Notes: generated from the sequence alone by a model not told the origin. 34,048 nt of DNA from Candidatus Saccharibacteria bacterium UBA4387 (GCA_002391075.1 DGRN01000012.1:817-34864); one strand, 5' to 3'; positions 1-8,268 are shown, numbered from the stretch's first letter. A program made the numbers and translations.

Positions 1-870
1 AACAGTTCCAGCTTTGTTATCAAGCCGCTCTACTACGGCTACGGTAACACTCTAGGCAATTCACTACGTCGTGTTCTACTTTCTAGCATCAAAGGCGCCG
101 CGATTACGGCTTTCCGCATCGAAGGCACCAATCACGAGTTCTCGGCTGTCCCGGGCATCGTCGAAGATACCGTGGACATTATGCTTAACTTGAAAAATAT
201 TCATGTTAAGAGCCATACCGACGCTCCAGTCGATCTTCATCTCGAGAAGAAGGGCACCGGCCCAGTTCTCGCAGGAGACATCAAACTTCCTGCAGAAATC
301 GAAATCGCCAACCCGCAGCAAATCATCTGCAACATTGACGATCCAAACTTTACTCTCAAGATGGATATGACCGTTGACACGGGTCGCGGCTACCTCAGCA
401 TCGAGCAATCTAGCGAAGATCGCGTTCACAGCGACATGATCGCACTTGACGCCGTCTTTACGCCAGTTTTGCGCGTTCGCTACAACGCCGAAAACACCCG
501 CGTCGGCCAAGATACTAACCTGCAGCAGCTCACTCTTACGATTGATACCGATGGCACAATGACGCCACGCGAAGCTTTCGAAGAAGCCGCCGCAATCTTG
601 GTCAATCAGTACAAAGCTCTCGCCGGTAGCACTACCGTCGAAAGCGCACCAGCTCCAACCGCTGGCAAGAACGAAGACGATTCCGGACTCGCAGTTCCGA
701 TTGAAGATCTCAATCTTTCAGCTCGCACCGCGAACGCATTGTTGAACAATGACATCCGCACAGTCCGCGACCTCGTCGCATTATCAGAAAGCGATCTCAA
801 AGAGCTCAAAGGCTTTGGCGCCAAAGCGCTCGACGAAGTTCGCGAGAAACTTACGGAGTTAAAAGTTTAA
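1..870 (+). CDS. rpoA: RNA polymerase alpha subunit, 5'-truncated by window edge
   Basis: Open frame from base 1 (no start in window) gives about 289 residues. Alpha forms the dimer on which RNA polymerase assembles, and its C-terminal domain contacts UP elements and activators. The N-terminal part shows the conserved GNSLRRVLLSSI block at bases 55-93 and the NLKNI block near 190; the missing start is probably only some 20-30 residues upstream. After a linker near 630-690 comes the alpha-CTD (about 691-867) with helix-hairpin-helix-like GFGAKALDEVREKL. rplQ begins at the base after the stop, the usual rpoA-rplQ order, so translation is probably coupled. Identity is secure from sequence motifs and order. 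Confidence 0.97.
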   Translation, partial: NSSSFVIKPLYYGYGNTLGNSLRRVLLSSIKGAAITAFRIEGTNHEFSAVPGIVEDTVDIMLNLKNIHVKSHTDAPVDLHLEKKGTGPVLAGDIKLPAEIEIANPQQIICNIDDPNFTLKMDMTVDTGRGYLSIEQSSEDRVHSDMIALDAVFTPVLRVRYNAENTRVGQDTNLQQLTLTIDTDGTMTPREAFEEAAAILVNQYKALAGSTTVESAPAPTAGKNEDDSGLAVPIEDLNLSARTANALLNNDIRTVRDLVALSESDLKELKGFGAKALDEVREKLTELKV

Positions 871-1299
871 ATGCATCGCCATGGATACAAAGGGCGCAAG
901 TTCGGTCGTGAAACCGACCAACGCACCGCACTCACACGCGGCCTGATGCGCTCCCTATTTAAATATAAGTCAATTAACACTACTCTAGCTAAGGCAAAGG
1001 AAATCCGCCGCCCAGCCGAGAAACTGATCACGATTGCAAAGAAAGGCGATTTGGCAGCACGCCGCCTCGTCATCGCTCGCTTGAACGATCAGGAAACTGG
1101 CAACGAACTAGTCGACATCATCGCGCCACAAATCAAGCGCGATAGCGGCTATCTTCGCATTGAGCGCACCGGTTTTCGCCGCGGAGACAACAGCGAAATG
1201 GCTACGATCTCTTTCGTAGACGACATTACTGCTGAAGCTCCAAAAGCTGAAAAGGCTAAAAAAGCCGAAGCTAAAGCAGAGAAGAAAGAGGAGAAATAA
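871..1299 (+). CDS. rplQ: 50S ribosomal protein bL17
   Basis: A 142-residue protein starting MHRHGYKGRKFGR and continuing with the R-x-A-L-x-R-x-L segment typical of bL17. It binds 23S rRNA in the large subunit. The core is about 115 residues, and the last 25 are a lysine/alanine/glutamate tail (KAEKAKKAEAKAEKKEEK) beyond the usual end, probably disordered. The ATG directly follows the rpoA stop, with no spacer, and rplM follows after two bases, so the cluster is one transcript. I see no separate promoter. Confidence 0.96.
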   Translation: MHRHGYKGRKFGRETDQRTALTRGLMRSLFKYKSINTTLAKAKEIRRPAEKLITIAKKGDLAARRLVIARLNDQETGNELVDIIAPQIKRDSGYLRIERTGFRRGDNSEMATISFVDDITAEAPKAEKAKKAEAKAEKKEEK

Positions 1300-1301
1300 G
1301 C

Positions 1302-1727
1302 ATGAAAACTTATTCCCAGAAATCTTCTGAAATCAACCGCGAATGGTGGATTATCGACGCCAGCACTTTGCCACTCGGCAAACTCGCAGTCGTCATCGCG
1401 GACAAGCTTATGGGTAAATCCAAAGTTACCTATACGCCACATACCGACAACGGTGACTATGTCGTCGTTACGAACGCCAAGAACATTAAAGTTACTGGCG
1501 ACAAAATGACCGACAAGCACTACTATCGCCACTCTGGCTTCCCGGGCGGCCTCATCGATCTGACTTTGCAAGAAGTTATCGAAAAAGACCCAGCCATCGC
1601 AGTCAAAGAGGCTGTCAAAGGTATGCTTCCAAAGAATAAGTTGCAAGCCGACCGCTTGGCTCGTCTTCGCGTCTTCCCAGGCGCAGAGCATGCTCATACG
1701 GCACAACAGCCAAAGGAGATTAAGTAA
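1302..1727 (+). CDS. rplM: 50S ribosomal protein uL13
   Basis: A 141-residue protein of normal family length. It contains the family signatures WWIIDA near residue 16, PLGKLA, the YTPHTDNGD segment, and HSGFPGG followed by a basic C-terminal half with the KGMLPKNKLQ motif. uL13 is an early-assembling large-subunit protein. Two bases separate it from rplQ, and its stop overlaps the rpsI start (TAATG), consistent with stoichiometric coupled translation of uL13 and uS9, a pairing conserved across bacteria. Confidence 0.97.
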   Translation: MKTYSQKSSEINREWWIIDASTLPLGKLAVVIADKLMGKSKVTYTPHTDNGDYVVVTNAKNIKVTGDKMTDKHYYRHSGFPGGLIDLTLQEVIEKDPAIAVKEAVKGMLPKNKLQADRLARLRVFPGAEHAHTAQQPKEIK

Positions 1728-2131
1728 TGCCTGCTAAGAACGCAAAGTACACTTACGGTAACGGCAGCCGCAAGGCCGCAACCGCAACCGCTCGCCTCTA
1801 CAAAGGCAAGGGTGAAATTACCATCAACGACAAGCCAGCCCTCGAATACTTGAGCGGCAACAAAGTCTTGATGGCCGAAATCACCGATCCACTCGCAATG
1901 ACCCAAAAGCAGAAAGAATACGATATCACTGTTTTAGTCAAGGGTGGCGGTATCGCCGGACAAGTCGACGCAATCAAGCTAGCAATTTCTCGCGCATTGG
2001 TTCTAGAATTCCCAGAATTCCGCCCAGTGCTCAAGAAGGCCGGTCTCATGAAGCGCGACCCACGCGAAAAAGAGCGCAAACACTACGGTCTCCGCAGCGC
2101 GCGCAAACGCGAACAGTTCAGCAAGCGCTAA
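1727..2131 (+). CDS. rpsI: 30S ribosomal protein uS9
   Basis: A 134-residue protein with the uS9 features: NGSRKAATATARL near the N-terminus, the VKGGGIAGQ loop, and the invariant basic end RSARKREQFSKR whose last Arg in known structures reaches the P-site tRNA anticodon loop. The ATG shares a base with the rplM stop. A strong hairpin terminator follows 20 bases after the stop, so this is the last gene of the alpha operon here. Confidence 0.97.
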   Translation: MPAKNAKYTYGNGSRKAATATARLYKGKGEITINDKPALEYLSGNKVLMAEITDPLAMTQKQKEYDITVLVKGGGIAGQVDAIKLAISRALVLEFPEFRPVLKKAGLMKRDPREKERKHYGLRSARKREQFSKR

Positions 2132-2145
2132 ATCTCAGCGCAATC

Positions 2146-2172
2146 AAAAAGTCCCCGACCAGGGGATTTTTT
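2146..2172. terminator. Bidirectional intrinsic terminator after rpsI
   Basis: Stem TCCCC/GGGGA (2152-2156 with 2162-2166) with a five-base loop, flanked by A5 on the left and T6 on the right, so it can end the ribosomal operon on the plus strand and the convergent gene at 2188-2808 on the minus strand. Confidence 0.85.
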
Positions 2173-2187
2173 GTTGCTTGGCGTAAA

Positions 2188-2808
2188 TTACTTAATAACC
2201 TCGTAATCACTCAAATTGTAGCCATACTTTTCCAACTCGGCTTTCGCCTCATTGATCCTATTCGACGTAACCTCAAGGCAGAAAAACTTTTCGCAGCGGC
2301 TATCGTCTTCCAAGAACATAATTGCGCCATCCCTAATTTTTCCAAATTCCTCAAACTCAAAACTTAGCGGCAAAATATCCTTCACGGACAACATTTTTTC
2401 GGTTTTCCGCAAGAAATCATTCGCCTCAGCATCGTCCGCTTTCGCAATCATCTTCAAAATCTCATAGCTACGTCGATTCGCGAGATAAGCGTCAAAATTT
2501 CCATCAGACGGGCGCAAATAGCGCTCGACTTTCTGGCTAGAAAAATTCTTTAGCTTAATATCTTCTTCGATACTATCAAATCCATCGGCACTAAGCTTCA
2601 GTTTACCTTCTTTGCAATCCGCCGCCCCTTCCAAAATAGACAACTCCTTGCCGCTGTACTCAACTTTCGCACTAATCGGCGTCACCACAAACGAATAGCC
2701 AGGCCGGCTTTTCTGCACGATATAATTAATCAAAAAAATCAAAGCCACGATAATCGCAACCGAGCAAACAACAATCAATATAAGTTTTCGATCAATCTTT
2801 GCACTCAT
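2188..2808 (-). CDS. Single-pass membrane protein of unknown function, PEGA-like segment
   Basis: I do not recognise this 206-residue protein. A basic N-terminus and a hydrophobic helix (about residues 9-28, LILIVVCSVAIIVALIFLI) anchor it with a large extracytoplasmic part. The region following the helix (VVTPISAKVEYSGKELS, then a G-x-L-x-x-S-x-D-G-F stretch) resembles the small beta PEGA-type domain seen in other surface proteins; this is a weak resemblance. The longer frame begins at 2814, but that ATG directly follows the minus-strand -10 (TAAAAT, 2815-2820), while the ATG at 2808 lies exactly where transcription should start, so I choose 2808 as a leaderless start. It is divergent from the secreted protein at 2848 and shares its promoter region. 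Confidence 0.7.
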   Translation of the reverse strand: MSAKIDRKLILIVVCSVAIIVALIFLINYIVQKSRPGYSFVVTPISAKVEYSGKELSILEGAADCKEGKLKLSADGFDSIEEDIKLKNFSSQKVERYLRPSDGNFDAYLANRRSYEILKMIAKADDAEANDFLRKTEKMLSVKDILPLSFEFEEFGKIRDGAIMFLEDDSRCEKFFCLEVTSNRINEAKAELEKYGYNLSDYEVIK

Positions 2809-2814
2809 AGTCAT

Positions 2815-2841
2815 ATTTTAACATACCGAATATGCTAAAAT
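2815..2841. promoter_or_regulatory. Back-to-back extended -10 promoters for divergent leaderless genes
   Basis: On the minus strand TATGTTAAAAT places TAAAAT at 2815-2820, six bases from the ATG at 2808. On the plus strand TATGCTAAAAT places TAAAAT at 2836-2841, six bases from the ATG at 2848. Both have the TG extension. The two -10 boxes are only 15 bases apart, so one polymerase would block the other. Confidence 0.75.
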
Positions 2842-2847
2842 ACTATT

Positions 2848-4728
2848 ATGAGCGTAAGAAAGACAACCATAGTTTTTGGAGCATTAATCATCGCGGTAGC
2901 GTTAACTTGCGTAGGAACACAAAAAGCCCACGCCTACAGGTGCATCAACGGTACGGTCGCAGGCGACCAAAAACTCCTGGCCAAGTACGGTAATCTTTTT
3001 GTTCATTTTTACGACGAATGTGCGCAAAAAGAGGCAGAAACCAACGGCACAGCCACATATTACGGCAACAAAAAGCCAAACAGCGCGCTCGCAGTTTACG
3101 GCGCATCTATTGAAGCGCAAAATCAAAACATCCTCGCTTCAAAAATCCAAAACTATAACGACCATCGCGTCCTGCTCGAAAATTATTCCATCCAGACCAT
3201 CGCAGAAGATTTCGAGCAAAAAACCATCAACGCTACCGATCATTACGTCATGATAGACGCCGAATCACTCCTGGACGAACCTGCCGAAATAATCGAAAAA
3301 TCACTCAAAAAAATCTCCAAACACGCCGGCGAGCAGAACTATCTCATCGTCATCTCTCCGCGCAAACTAAACGAGCAAAACAACAATCTGTATCAAAACC
3401 TAAAAAGCGCCACCGCTAAAATCTCAAACGCCGAATTTATCGACTGGATTAGCTACGCCGAAAACTCCGACGACAAAAACGCCCTCTACGACGGCGAAAA
3501 ACTCTCAAGCTTCGGCGAAATGAAATACGCCAACCTCGTTAACGACTCTTTCATCGGCGGCATCACGCACACCGAAATTAAGAACAACGACTCCATCATT
3601 TGGGACTATTTCGCAGATTCGCAAATTGCCAATTTCGCCGACACGCCAGAAGCTATCGCCTCGCTCATCGCGGCGGCCGAACAACTCACGAGCGCCAACC
3701 CATTCTATCGCAACACGCTCACTAACCAAATTGGCCTTTTCGCAGCAGTCGATACCGAACTCGAAAAATACCTGGCCGAACACGATCTCGCCAATCTTTG
3801 GAACACCCAGCAAGATTACGACACGACCCAAAAAATGATTTACGCGCAACTCGATTTTGCCTTCCGAAAGAACGGTCAGGCCATAGAAAGCTCTCGGCTC
3901 CAACGCAAACTAGCAAAATATCTCGAATATGTCCAAAATCACCACGGCAACAGCATCCAGGGCGCGCTCGAAAATTACACCAACGAACTTTACGACATTT
4001 TCCCAGAGCTTAACGCCAAAAAACCACTGGTTGCCGACACTACCTCGCTTTATTACGACGCCTTCCTCATTAGCCGCGATTACACTGGCACAAACGACAA
4101 CATCATCGCAAACAAAGAACTTAGCCAGCGCAAAAATAGCCCAATCAATGCTTCGACCAACATCGTCCGTAAAGTCGTCAACGGCAAAATCCTAATGCTC
4201 AATCAAACTTTCGGCGAAAGCACCACTTTCCCAGCCACCACCGACAAGCGCGACATCAAGGATATTAGCATTTACTTCAAAAACAAATCCGAGTTGCATC
4301 CCGAAGCTGATTACGCCAAAAATCCGCACATCGTCTACGACATTAGCACCGGAAAAGCCACTCAATACGTCAATCTTCTAAAGAATTCCTACTACGCACA
4401 AGATTTCGCCAATTCCGATATCAAAATCCTAATCACGACCAGCAAGGACCTTAGTGACGCACAGTTCTACGTCGAAGTCGCCAATTCTCAAACCGAAAAC
4501 TGGCTGCCGCTGGCCAAAATTATCCTCGCAATCAGCGACGCATATGATTTTGAATTCGACAAGAACATCAACTATCTCGTTCGCGACACCGCCAAAGACT
4601 ACACCGCCAGCTCCAGCATTATTATTAACTCAAAAGACGCCATCGTAAATCCAAACACCGCAAAAGGCCTCATCGATGCCGCCCTCAATCAACAGCTAGA
4701 CAGCTACCGAGGCGTCGAAAGGAATTAA
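2848..4728 (+). CDS. Large secreted or surface protein of unknown function
   Basis: A 626-residue protein with a clear signal peptide: basic MSVRK, hydrophobic core, and an AHA cleavage motif at about residue 29. The mature part is polar and Asn/Asp/Lys-rich. A stretch around residues 130-235 (YVMIDAES, then YLIVISPRK, then DGEKLSSFGEMKYANLV) has the look of the later blocks of an SGNH-hydrolase fold, but the catalytic Ser and His blocks are not evident, so activity is not claimed. The remainder is mostly helical with no motif I can name. It starts as a leaderless mRNA (six bases after TAAAAT). The next gene begins at the base after its stop, so the two form an operon and may form a surface complex. 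Confidence 0.75.
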   Translation: MSVRKTTIVFGALIIAVALTCVGTQKAHAYRCINGTVAGDQKLLAKYGNLFVHFYDECAQKEAETNGTATYYGNKKPNSALAVYGASIEAQNQNILASKIQNYNDHRVLLENYSIQTIAEDFEQKTINATDHYVMIDAESLLDEPAEIIEKSLKKISKHAGEQNYLIVISPRKLNEQNNNLYQNLKSATAKISNAEFIDWISYAENSDDKNALYDGEKLSSFGEMKYANLVNDSFIGGITHTEIKNNDSIIWDYFADSQIANFADTPEAIASLIAAAEQLTSANPFYRNTLTNQIGLFAAVDTELEKYLAEHDLANLWNTQQDYDTTQKMIYAQLDFAFRKNGQAIESSRLQRKLAKYLEYVQNHHGNSIQGALENYTNELYDIFPELNAKKPLVADTTSLYYDAFLISRDYTGTNDNIIANKELSQRKNSPINASTNIVRKVVNGKILMLNQTFGESTTFPATTDKRDIKDISIYFKNKSELHPEADYAKNPHIVYDISTGKATQYVNLLKNSYYAQDFANSDIKILITTSKDLSDAQFYVEVANSQTENWLPLAKIILAISDAYDFEFDKNINYLVRDTAKDYTASSSIIINSKDAIVNPNTAKGLIDAALNQQLDSYRGVERN

Positions 4729-5427
4729 ATGGCAAGCAAAAAAATCGACGGTAACAACAAATTCTCAATGTTTATGGCGCTAGCCGCGACGATACTAATC
4801 GTTATCGTTGTCATTCTGATCAACAGAGACAGCACTACTAATTTCAGTGTCATCCGAGATATTATTTCCGGCCTCGAGTACGGACGTTTCGAAAACCGCT
4901 CCGAGGCTGTAAAAATCAATATCCCTGACGATCTTTTCGACGATTACTATTTCCCAAACCAAGGCGAACAAATCCTAGCGCAGATCACAACATTTTTCAA
5001 CGTCACGCACAGAGATTTCGAGTCGGTCAGCTACGTCAGAAATAGCTTCAAATCCACGACAGACGAGCAAAGCTTCAATCTAGAGTCGAACACTGGCGAA
5101 AAATACAAAGTCACTCTCAAGCCAAACCAAGCCGATTTTGAACTCAAAATCCACAACTATAACGACGAAATTTTCGCATACAATAGCGCCGATCATCATT
5201 ACGTTACCAAAAATCCCCTAAACCTCGCCAATGCTTTGCTACCCGTCACGATTCCAACTAAATCCGACTCCAATATCAGCATTTCCAGCACCGACAGCAA
5301 AAAGCTGAACATCGCAAAAGAGAATTGCAACCTCAGCGACGACGAAGCCGTAGAGCTAAGCAAAAACTGGCTCAAATCCAACGACTACGCGCCCGAAAAT
5401 TTCGAGTTCTCAACCGCCTGCGATTAA
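4729..5427 (+). CDS. Single-pass membrane protein of unknown function
   Basis: A 232-residue protein with a short cytoplasmic start (MASKKIDGNNK), one transmembrane helix at about residues 13-29 (MFMALAATILIVIVVILI), and an outside domain of about 200 residues. The middle (LESNTGEKYKVTLKP, then ELKIHNYNDEIFAY) looks beta-rich; two cysteines lie near the C-terminus (ENCNLS and the last TACD), able to form a disulfide. The ATG abuts the stop of the secreted protein at 2848-4728, with AAAGGAA inside that gene as a weak ribosome binding site, so they are translated from one mRNA. No family recognised. Confidence 0.72.
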   Translation: MASKKIDGNNKFSMFMALAATILIVIVVILINRDSTTNFSVIRDIISGLEYGRFENRSEAVKINIPDDLFDDYYFPNQGEQILAQITTFFNVTHRDFESVSYVRNSFKSTTDEQSFNLESNTGEKYKVTLKPNQADFELKIHNYNDEIFAYNSADHHYVTKNPLNLANALLPVTIPTKSDSNISISSTDSKKLNIAKENCNLSDDEAVELSKNWLKSNDYAPENFEFSTACD

Positions 5428-5482
5428 GTCCAACGAAAGCAAAACCGCAATCAAACCAAGTTTAACGCAAGTAGCATAAGAC

Positions 5483-5917
5483 ATGATCGAAAGATTTATC
5501 GAAGCACAGAGGCAAACACACGCAGCCGCACTGCAAGAGCTCAAATCCGGACGCAAGACAACTCACTGGTCTTGGTGGGAAATACCGCAAATTGCAGGCC
5601 TTGGGAGCTCCGCAACATCTCAGAAATATGCAATAAAAGACATGGCGGAAGCGCATGAATATTTAGAAAACGACGAGCTGCGCTTGCATTTATACGAGAT
5701 ATGCGAAGCGCTCATGTCCATTGACTCATCGGACGCGGAGCAAGTTATGGGCTATCCAGATAACCTAAAACTTCAATCGTGCATGACATTATTTCATGTC
5801 GCCTCGCTAGACTGCAAATACTTTTCTGCGGTATTGGAAAAATATTATGGCGGCAAAATGGACGAAGCGACACTAGGCATTCTAGGCCTGCCACAAGCGC
5901 AAACACGAAACGAATAA
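5483..5917 (+). CDS. DUF1810 family protein
   Basis: A 144-residue protein matching the DUF1810 pattern in order: RFIEAQ near the start, HWSWWEIPQIAGLGSS around residues 28-43 (family HWMWFvFPQ-GLG-S), the YAIKDMAEAHEYL segment, and DNLKLQSCMTLFHVAS near residue 95. Length is normal for the family. Its biochemical role is not known; it is a small soluble protein widespread in bacteria. No Shine-Dalgarno is seen; a poor TAGCAT (5472-5477) lies five bases before the ATG, so a leaderless start is possible but weaker than elsewhere. A terminator follows at 5919. Confidence 0.85.
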   Translation: MIERFIEAQRQTHAAALQELKSGRKTTHWSWWEIPQIAGLGSSATSQKYAIKDMAEAHEYLENDELRLHLYEICEALMSIDSSDAEQVMGYPDNLKLQSCMTLFHVASLDCKYFSAVLEKYYGGKMDEATLGILGLPQAQTRNE

Positions 5918-5918
5918 C

Positions 5919-5950
5919 AAAAAAGCGCCTGCCGAAACAGACGCTTTTTC
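5919..5950. terminator. Bidirectional terminator between DUF1810 gene and tRNA-Ala
   Basis: Hairpin AAAAGCG-c-CTG / CAG-a-CGCTTTT (5921-5931 with 5938-5948), loop CCGAAA, A-rich on the left and T5 on the right. It can serve both the plus-strand gene ending at 5917 and the minus-strand tRNA-Ala. Confidence 0.75.
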
Positions 5951-6000
5951 TATCAACATTTCGCTCAAACCCTCTGAGCAAAAATTCAAAACAAAAAAAA

Positions 6001-6076
6001 TGGTGGAGCACAGGAGATTCGAACTCCTCACCTCTTCCATGCCATGGAAGCGCTCTACCAAATGAGCTAGTGCCCC
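6001..6076 (-). tRNA. tRNA-Ala(GGC)
   Basis: Full cloverleaf on the minus strand: acceptor GGGGCAC/GTGCTCC, D arm GCTC/GAGC, anticodon stem CTTCC/GGAAG with loop ATGGCAT (anticodon GGC), T arm with TTCGAAT, and encoded CCA. The acceptor has G3:U70, the alanine identity pair, which supports the call. A promoter with TATAAT (plus-strand complement 6086-6091, TG extension) sits ten bases upstream of the 5' end. Confidence 0.97.
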
Positions 6077-6085
6077 GATGCAAAA

Positions 6086-6094
6086 ATTATATCA
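6086..6094 (-). promoter_or_regulatory. Extended -10 promoter of tRNA-Ala
   Basis: Minus-strand TGTGATATAAT, with TATAAT complementary to 6086-6091; the predicted transcript start is near 6079, three bases before the mature tRNA. Confidence 0.65.
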
Positions 6095-6114
6095 CATCGT
6101 TCGCAAGCTTTCAA

Positions 6115-6142
6115 GAAAAAGCCCCAGCACAATGGCCAGGGC
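6115..6142 (-). terminator. Terminator of the 6153-7407 minus operon
   Basis: Minus-strand stem GCCCTGGC / GCTGGGGC (two G-U pairs) with loop CATTGT followed by TTTTTC (plus-strand A5 at 6116-6120). Confidence 0.65.
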
Positions 6143-6152
6143 AATTCTGTTG

Positions 6153-6758
6153 TTATTCGCGCCGCGCATCGAACCAGTGGCCAGAAGCCGCAATGCAGCC
6201 GAGCCATCTCTCGCGCTCTTCATAATCCGAAAAGCAGGCCAAAGCGACCATCCGCGCATGATCCGGATTGATGCAATAGTAGTTCAGCTCATCTGCACGC
6301 ATGATATCGAAGCTCAGATAGCTCGCCTCGCCGTGAACCGGAATATCCATTAGCTCAAAACGAACAACGCTGCCCTTGATCTGCGTGATTTGCGCCGGCC
6401 GATAGCAAGCACCGTAATTATCCTGCCGAACATAGCAGAGGTCGCCAAAATAATCGTCGATATCTCTCAAATTCGGCAAAATCGGCCTCCACTCAGCGTT
6501 TTTTGTCAGCCGCTTCAGCACGGTAATATAGCCATCAGCGCGCTCAAGCTCCCTACGGACAATTTCGTAGCCTCTACTGCTCGAACCGCCCTTTTTCAGC
6601 ATCCTATCACGCCTCTTCAGCAGATCCGCTCGGGCATGTTTCCAGAAACGCAGCATAACTGTCAAGGTTTCGCTGCCGAATTGAGCCAGCTCTTTCGCCG
6701 ACCCATCGAAGCTGGCCCGTGCAAAATTTTTGTCAAAAATCCCACTCAGTTTAGACAT
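6153..6758 (-). CDS. Unknown soluble protein, second gene of a two-gene operon
   Basis: A 201-residue protein without signal peptide or membrane helix. The first half is basic and likely helical (LKRRDRMLKKGG, then a long Arg/Glu stretch), the second half looks beta-rich (DLCYVRQDNYG, then SVVRFELMDIPVHG, SYLSFDIMRADEL) and it ends with a helical LACFSDYEERERWLG. A longer frame begins at 6800, but minus-strand AAAGGGG followed by eight bases points to the ATG at 6758. It overlaps the stop of the upstream gene by eight bases, so the two are co-translated. The layout of helical front, beta region and acidic C-terminus parallels the neighbour, suggesting distant paralogy. Function unknown. Confidence 0.68.
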   Translation of the reverse strand: MSKLSGIFDKNFARASFDGSAKELAQFGSETLTVMLRFWKHARADLLKRRDRMLKKGGSSSRGYEIVRRELERADGYITVLKRLTKNAEWRPILPNLRDIDDYFGDLCYVRQDNYGACYRPAQITQIKGSVVRFELMDIPVHGEASYLSFDIMRADELNYYCINPDHARMVALACFSDYEERERWLGCIAASGHWFDARRE

Positions 6759-7407
6759 GACAAGCACCCCTTTCTGCCTTTTCAAGAGACGTGCACGCAA
6801 GCGCGCTCAGCGCCGCACTGACACTATCATCATCTTCGCAAGTCGCAAAGAATAGCGCCGCATAATCCAGGTCACTCTTCAGTGAAGCCAAGTCGCTACG
6901 ACTCAAAATCTCCGCAGAGCGCACCTCGTATCCGGCAATACATTCTTCGTCGCCACAAACAATTTTCACTTCCAGTTCGCAGCCGGTCTTCTTCTCGACT
7001 CGCCCACTTACGAAGCAAAAATTCTTTATCGCCTCAAACTCTTTCGGCCTAACGAAGCAGTAAACCTCTTCGCCGGCAGCAAAGTAATCGTCCCTGCGCA
7101 TATAGTGGAGCAGGGCCTTCTCCTCGCTGCGCTCAACCAGTTCGGTCAGCTGTTTAATCTTCGACTCGATCTTTTTGTCTTCATCCATGCAATACTGCAC
7201 TCGGCTCTCATACGAACCGTAGCGCTTCTGCATCTTTTTATACTCGCGGAGCGCAATCTGATTGATTTTCCGCGCATAGCGCCAATCCTCAATCATCTGC
7301 CGCAGATTACTTGACCCAAGCCAAACGAGGCCGTCAAAAGTAGTCGCATAAAGCGGCCGCCAGACAGTCGGAATCAACGAGTCTGCGTCCATTTTCTTGC
7401 CTCTCAT
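6751..7407 (-). CDS. Unknown soluble protein, first gene of a two-gene operon
   Basis: A 218-residue protein. Residues about 30-95 are strongly charged and probably a coiled coil (YKKMQKRYGSYES, DEDKKIESKIKQLTELVERSEEK split by short breaks). The next part looks beta-rich (EEVYCFVRPKEF, then CELEVKIVCGDEE, then GYEVRSAEILS), and the end is acidic (FATCEDDDSV). Upstream on the minus strand are a promoter (TGATATATT, near 7448-7456) and a GGGGGTG Shine-Dalgarno about seven bases before the ATG, so this gene has a real leader, unlike most of its neighbours. No family recognised. Confidence 0.68.
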   Translation of the reverse strand: MRGKKMDADSLIPTVWRPLYATTFDGLVWLGSSNLRQMIEDWRYARKINQIALREYKKMQKRYGSYESRVQYCMDEDKKIESKIKQLTELVERSEEKALLHYMRRDDYFAAGEEVYCFVRPKEFEAIKNFCFVSGRVEKKTGCELEVKIVCGDEECIAGYEVRSAEILSRSDLASLKSDLDYAALFFATCEDDDSVSAALSALACTSLEKAERGACHV

Positions 7408-7447
7408 AACAACACCCCCATTTTTAAGTTACATTACCGAAGTAATA

Positions 7448-7456
7448 AATATATCA
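7448..7456 (-). promoter_or_regulatory. Promoter of the 7407-6153 minus operon
   Basis: Minus-strand TGATATATT (TATATT complement 7448-7453, TG at 7455-7456), about 40 bases before the ATG at 7407, leaving a leader with a GGGGGTG ribosome binding site. Confidence 0.5.
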
Positions 7457-7472
7457 TAAAATAAAACAGGGT

Positions 7473-7505
7473 AAAAAGCAAGCCCCGACTAGGTCGAGGC
7501 TTTTT
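7473..7505. terminator. Intrinsic terminator after the 7513-8229 gene
   Basis: Hairpin AGCC-c-CGAC / GTCG-a-GGCT (7481-7501) with TAG loop; T5 follows on the plus side and A5 at 7473-7477 gives the minus-strand U tract. Confidence 0.7.
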
Positions 7506-7512
7506 GGGTGGC

Positions 7513-8229
7513 TTAATAGAGATCTTTCACCTTCTCGGGAACTTCCATGCCGACATCAGCATACGCCGCCTCGACAATCCCAATCAGATATTCACGCCCA
7601 ACAATCCCAGAAGTATTGTCAAGCGCATGTGCAAAGCAGACATCGATAGACCTTTTCGCGTCCGTCAGCTCCGAATAATGCTTATCAGCCGGCGACATAC
7701 CGCCAGTCTCACGCTTCGACGTTATATCCGTAACCTCAAAGCCGTTCTTAATCAGATAGAGCTGACCAAGCAAAAAGTCAAACTTATCCACCAGATAGCA
7801 AACATCGTCCTTCGACTGCAGCGACCTGAAACATTTCTCCCTGCGCTTACGAGCCTTCTTCGGAAAGTCCTTCAAGTACTCCCGCATTAACTCCAGCTCA
7901 CGCTCGTCTTTTGCGACAGTATCAGCCGAGCCATCATCACAAATATCCAAAATTACCAGCTCTCCAAGTTCGTGGTCGGACATACAGTCGTAATGACGCT
8001 TCTTAATAAAGCCAAACTTTTTCGGGAAGAAATCTTTCAGCAAGGACAGTATTACAACGCTACTGTGGCTATGTTCATAATCATTCTGCGGGTGAGAGCC
8101 GACCACCGACTTTGCGTCGTGAACGGCATAGTAACCGAGCCGCCAAAAGCCAGCACGATTTATCCAGGCCAAATCCATGTTCTTGCAGTATTTCGCCCAG
8201 ATGATGCAAAACTTATCTCTCTTCTTCAA
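7513..8229 (-). CDS. Unknown soluble protein, probable TTG start
   Basis: A protein of about 238 residues with no membrane helix or signal peptide. Visible elements are an aromatic front part (ILGRAGFWRLGYYAVHDAKS-like, with HPQNDYEHSHSS), a central basic helix (LKDFPKKARKRREK) and an acidic end (EAAYADVGMEVPEKVKDLY). The frame opens at 8247, but minus-strand AAAGGAG lies eight bases before the TTG at 8229, giving MKKRDKFCIIWAK, so I place the start there. A promoter-like TAAAAT (complement 8269-8274) precedes it. It is single-gene and terminated at 7473-7505. Function unknown. Confidence 0.65.
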   Translation of the reverse strand: MKKRDKFCIIWAKYCKNMDLAWINRAGFWRLGYYAVHDAKSVVGSHPQNDYEHSHSSVVILSLLKDFFPKKFGFIKKRHYDCMSDHELGELVILDICDDGSADTVAKDERELELMREYLKDFPKKARKRREKCFRSLQSKDDVCYLVDKFDFLLGQLYLIKNGFEVTDITSKRETGGMSPADKHYSELTDAKRSIDVCFAHALDNTSGIVGREYLIGIVEAAYADVGMEVPEKVKDLY

Positions 8230-8268
8230 AAATACCACTCCTTTCAAGGAACACCACCCTAGAACTCC

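Noticed and set aside
76..510. Long open frame on the minus strand inside rpoA
   Set aside because: It is the mirror of a strongly conserved plus-strand gene; the translated protein has no recognisable pattern and there is no start signal.
1149..1706. 185-codon open frame opposite rplQ and rplM
   Set aside because: Lies against two ribosomal protein genes and has no promoter or ribosome binding site of its own.
2848..4728. SGNH hydrolase activity for the secreted protein
   Set aside because: Only a loose resemblance in the later part; no GDS block and no catalytic DxxH were found.
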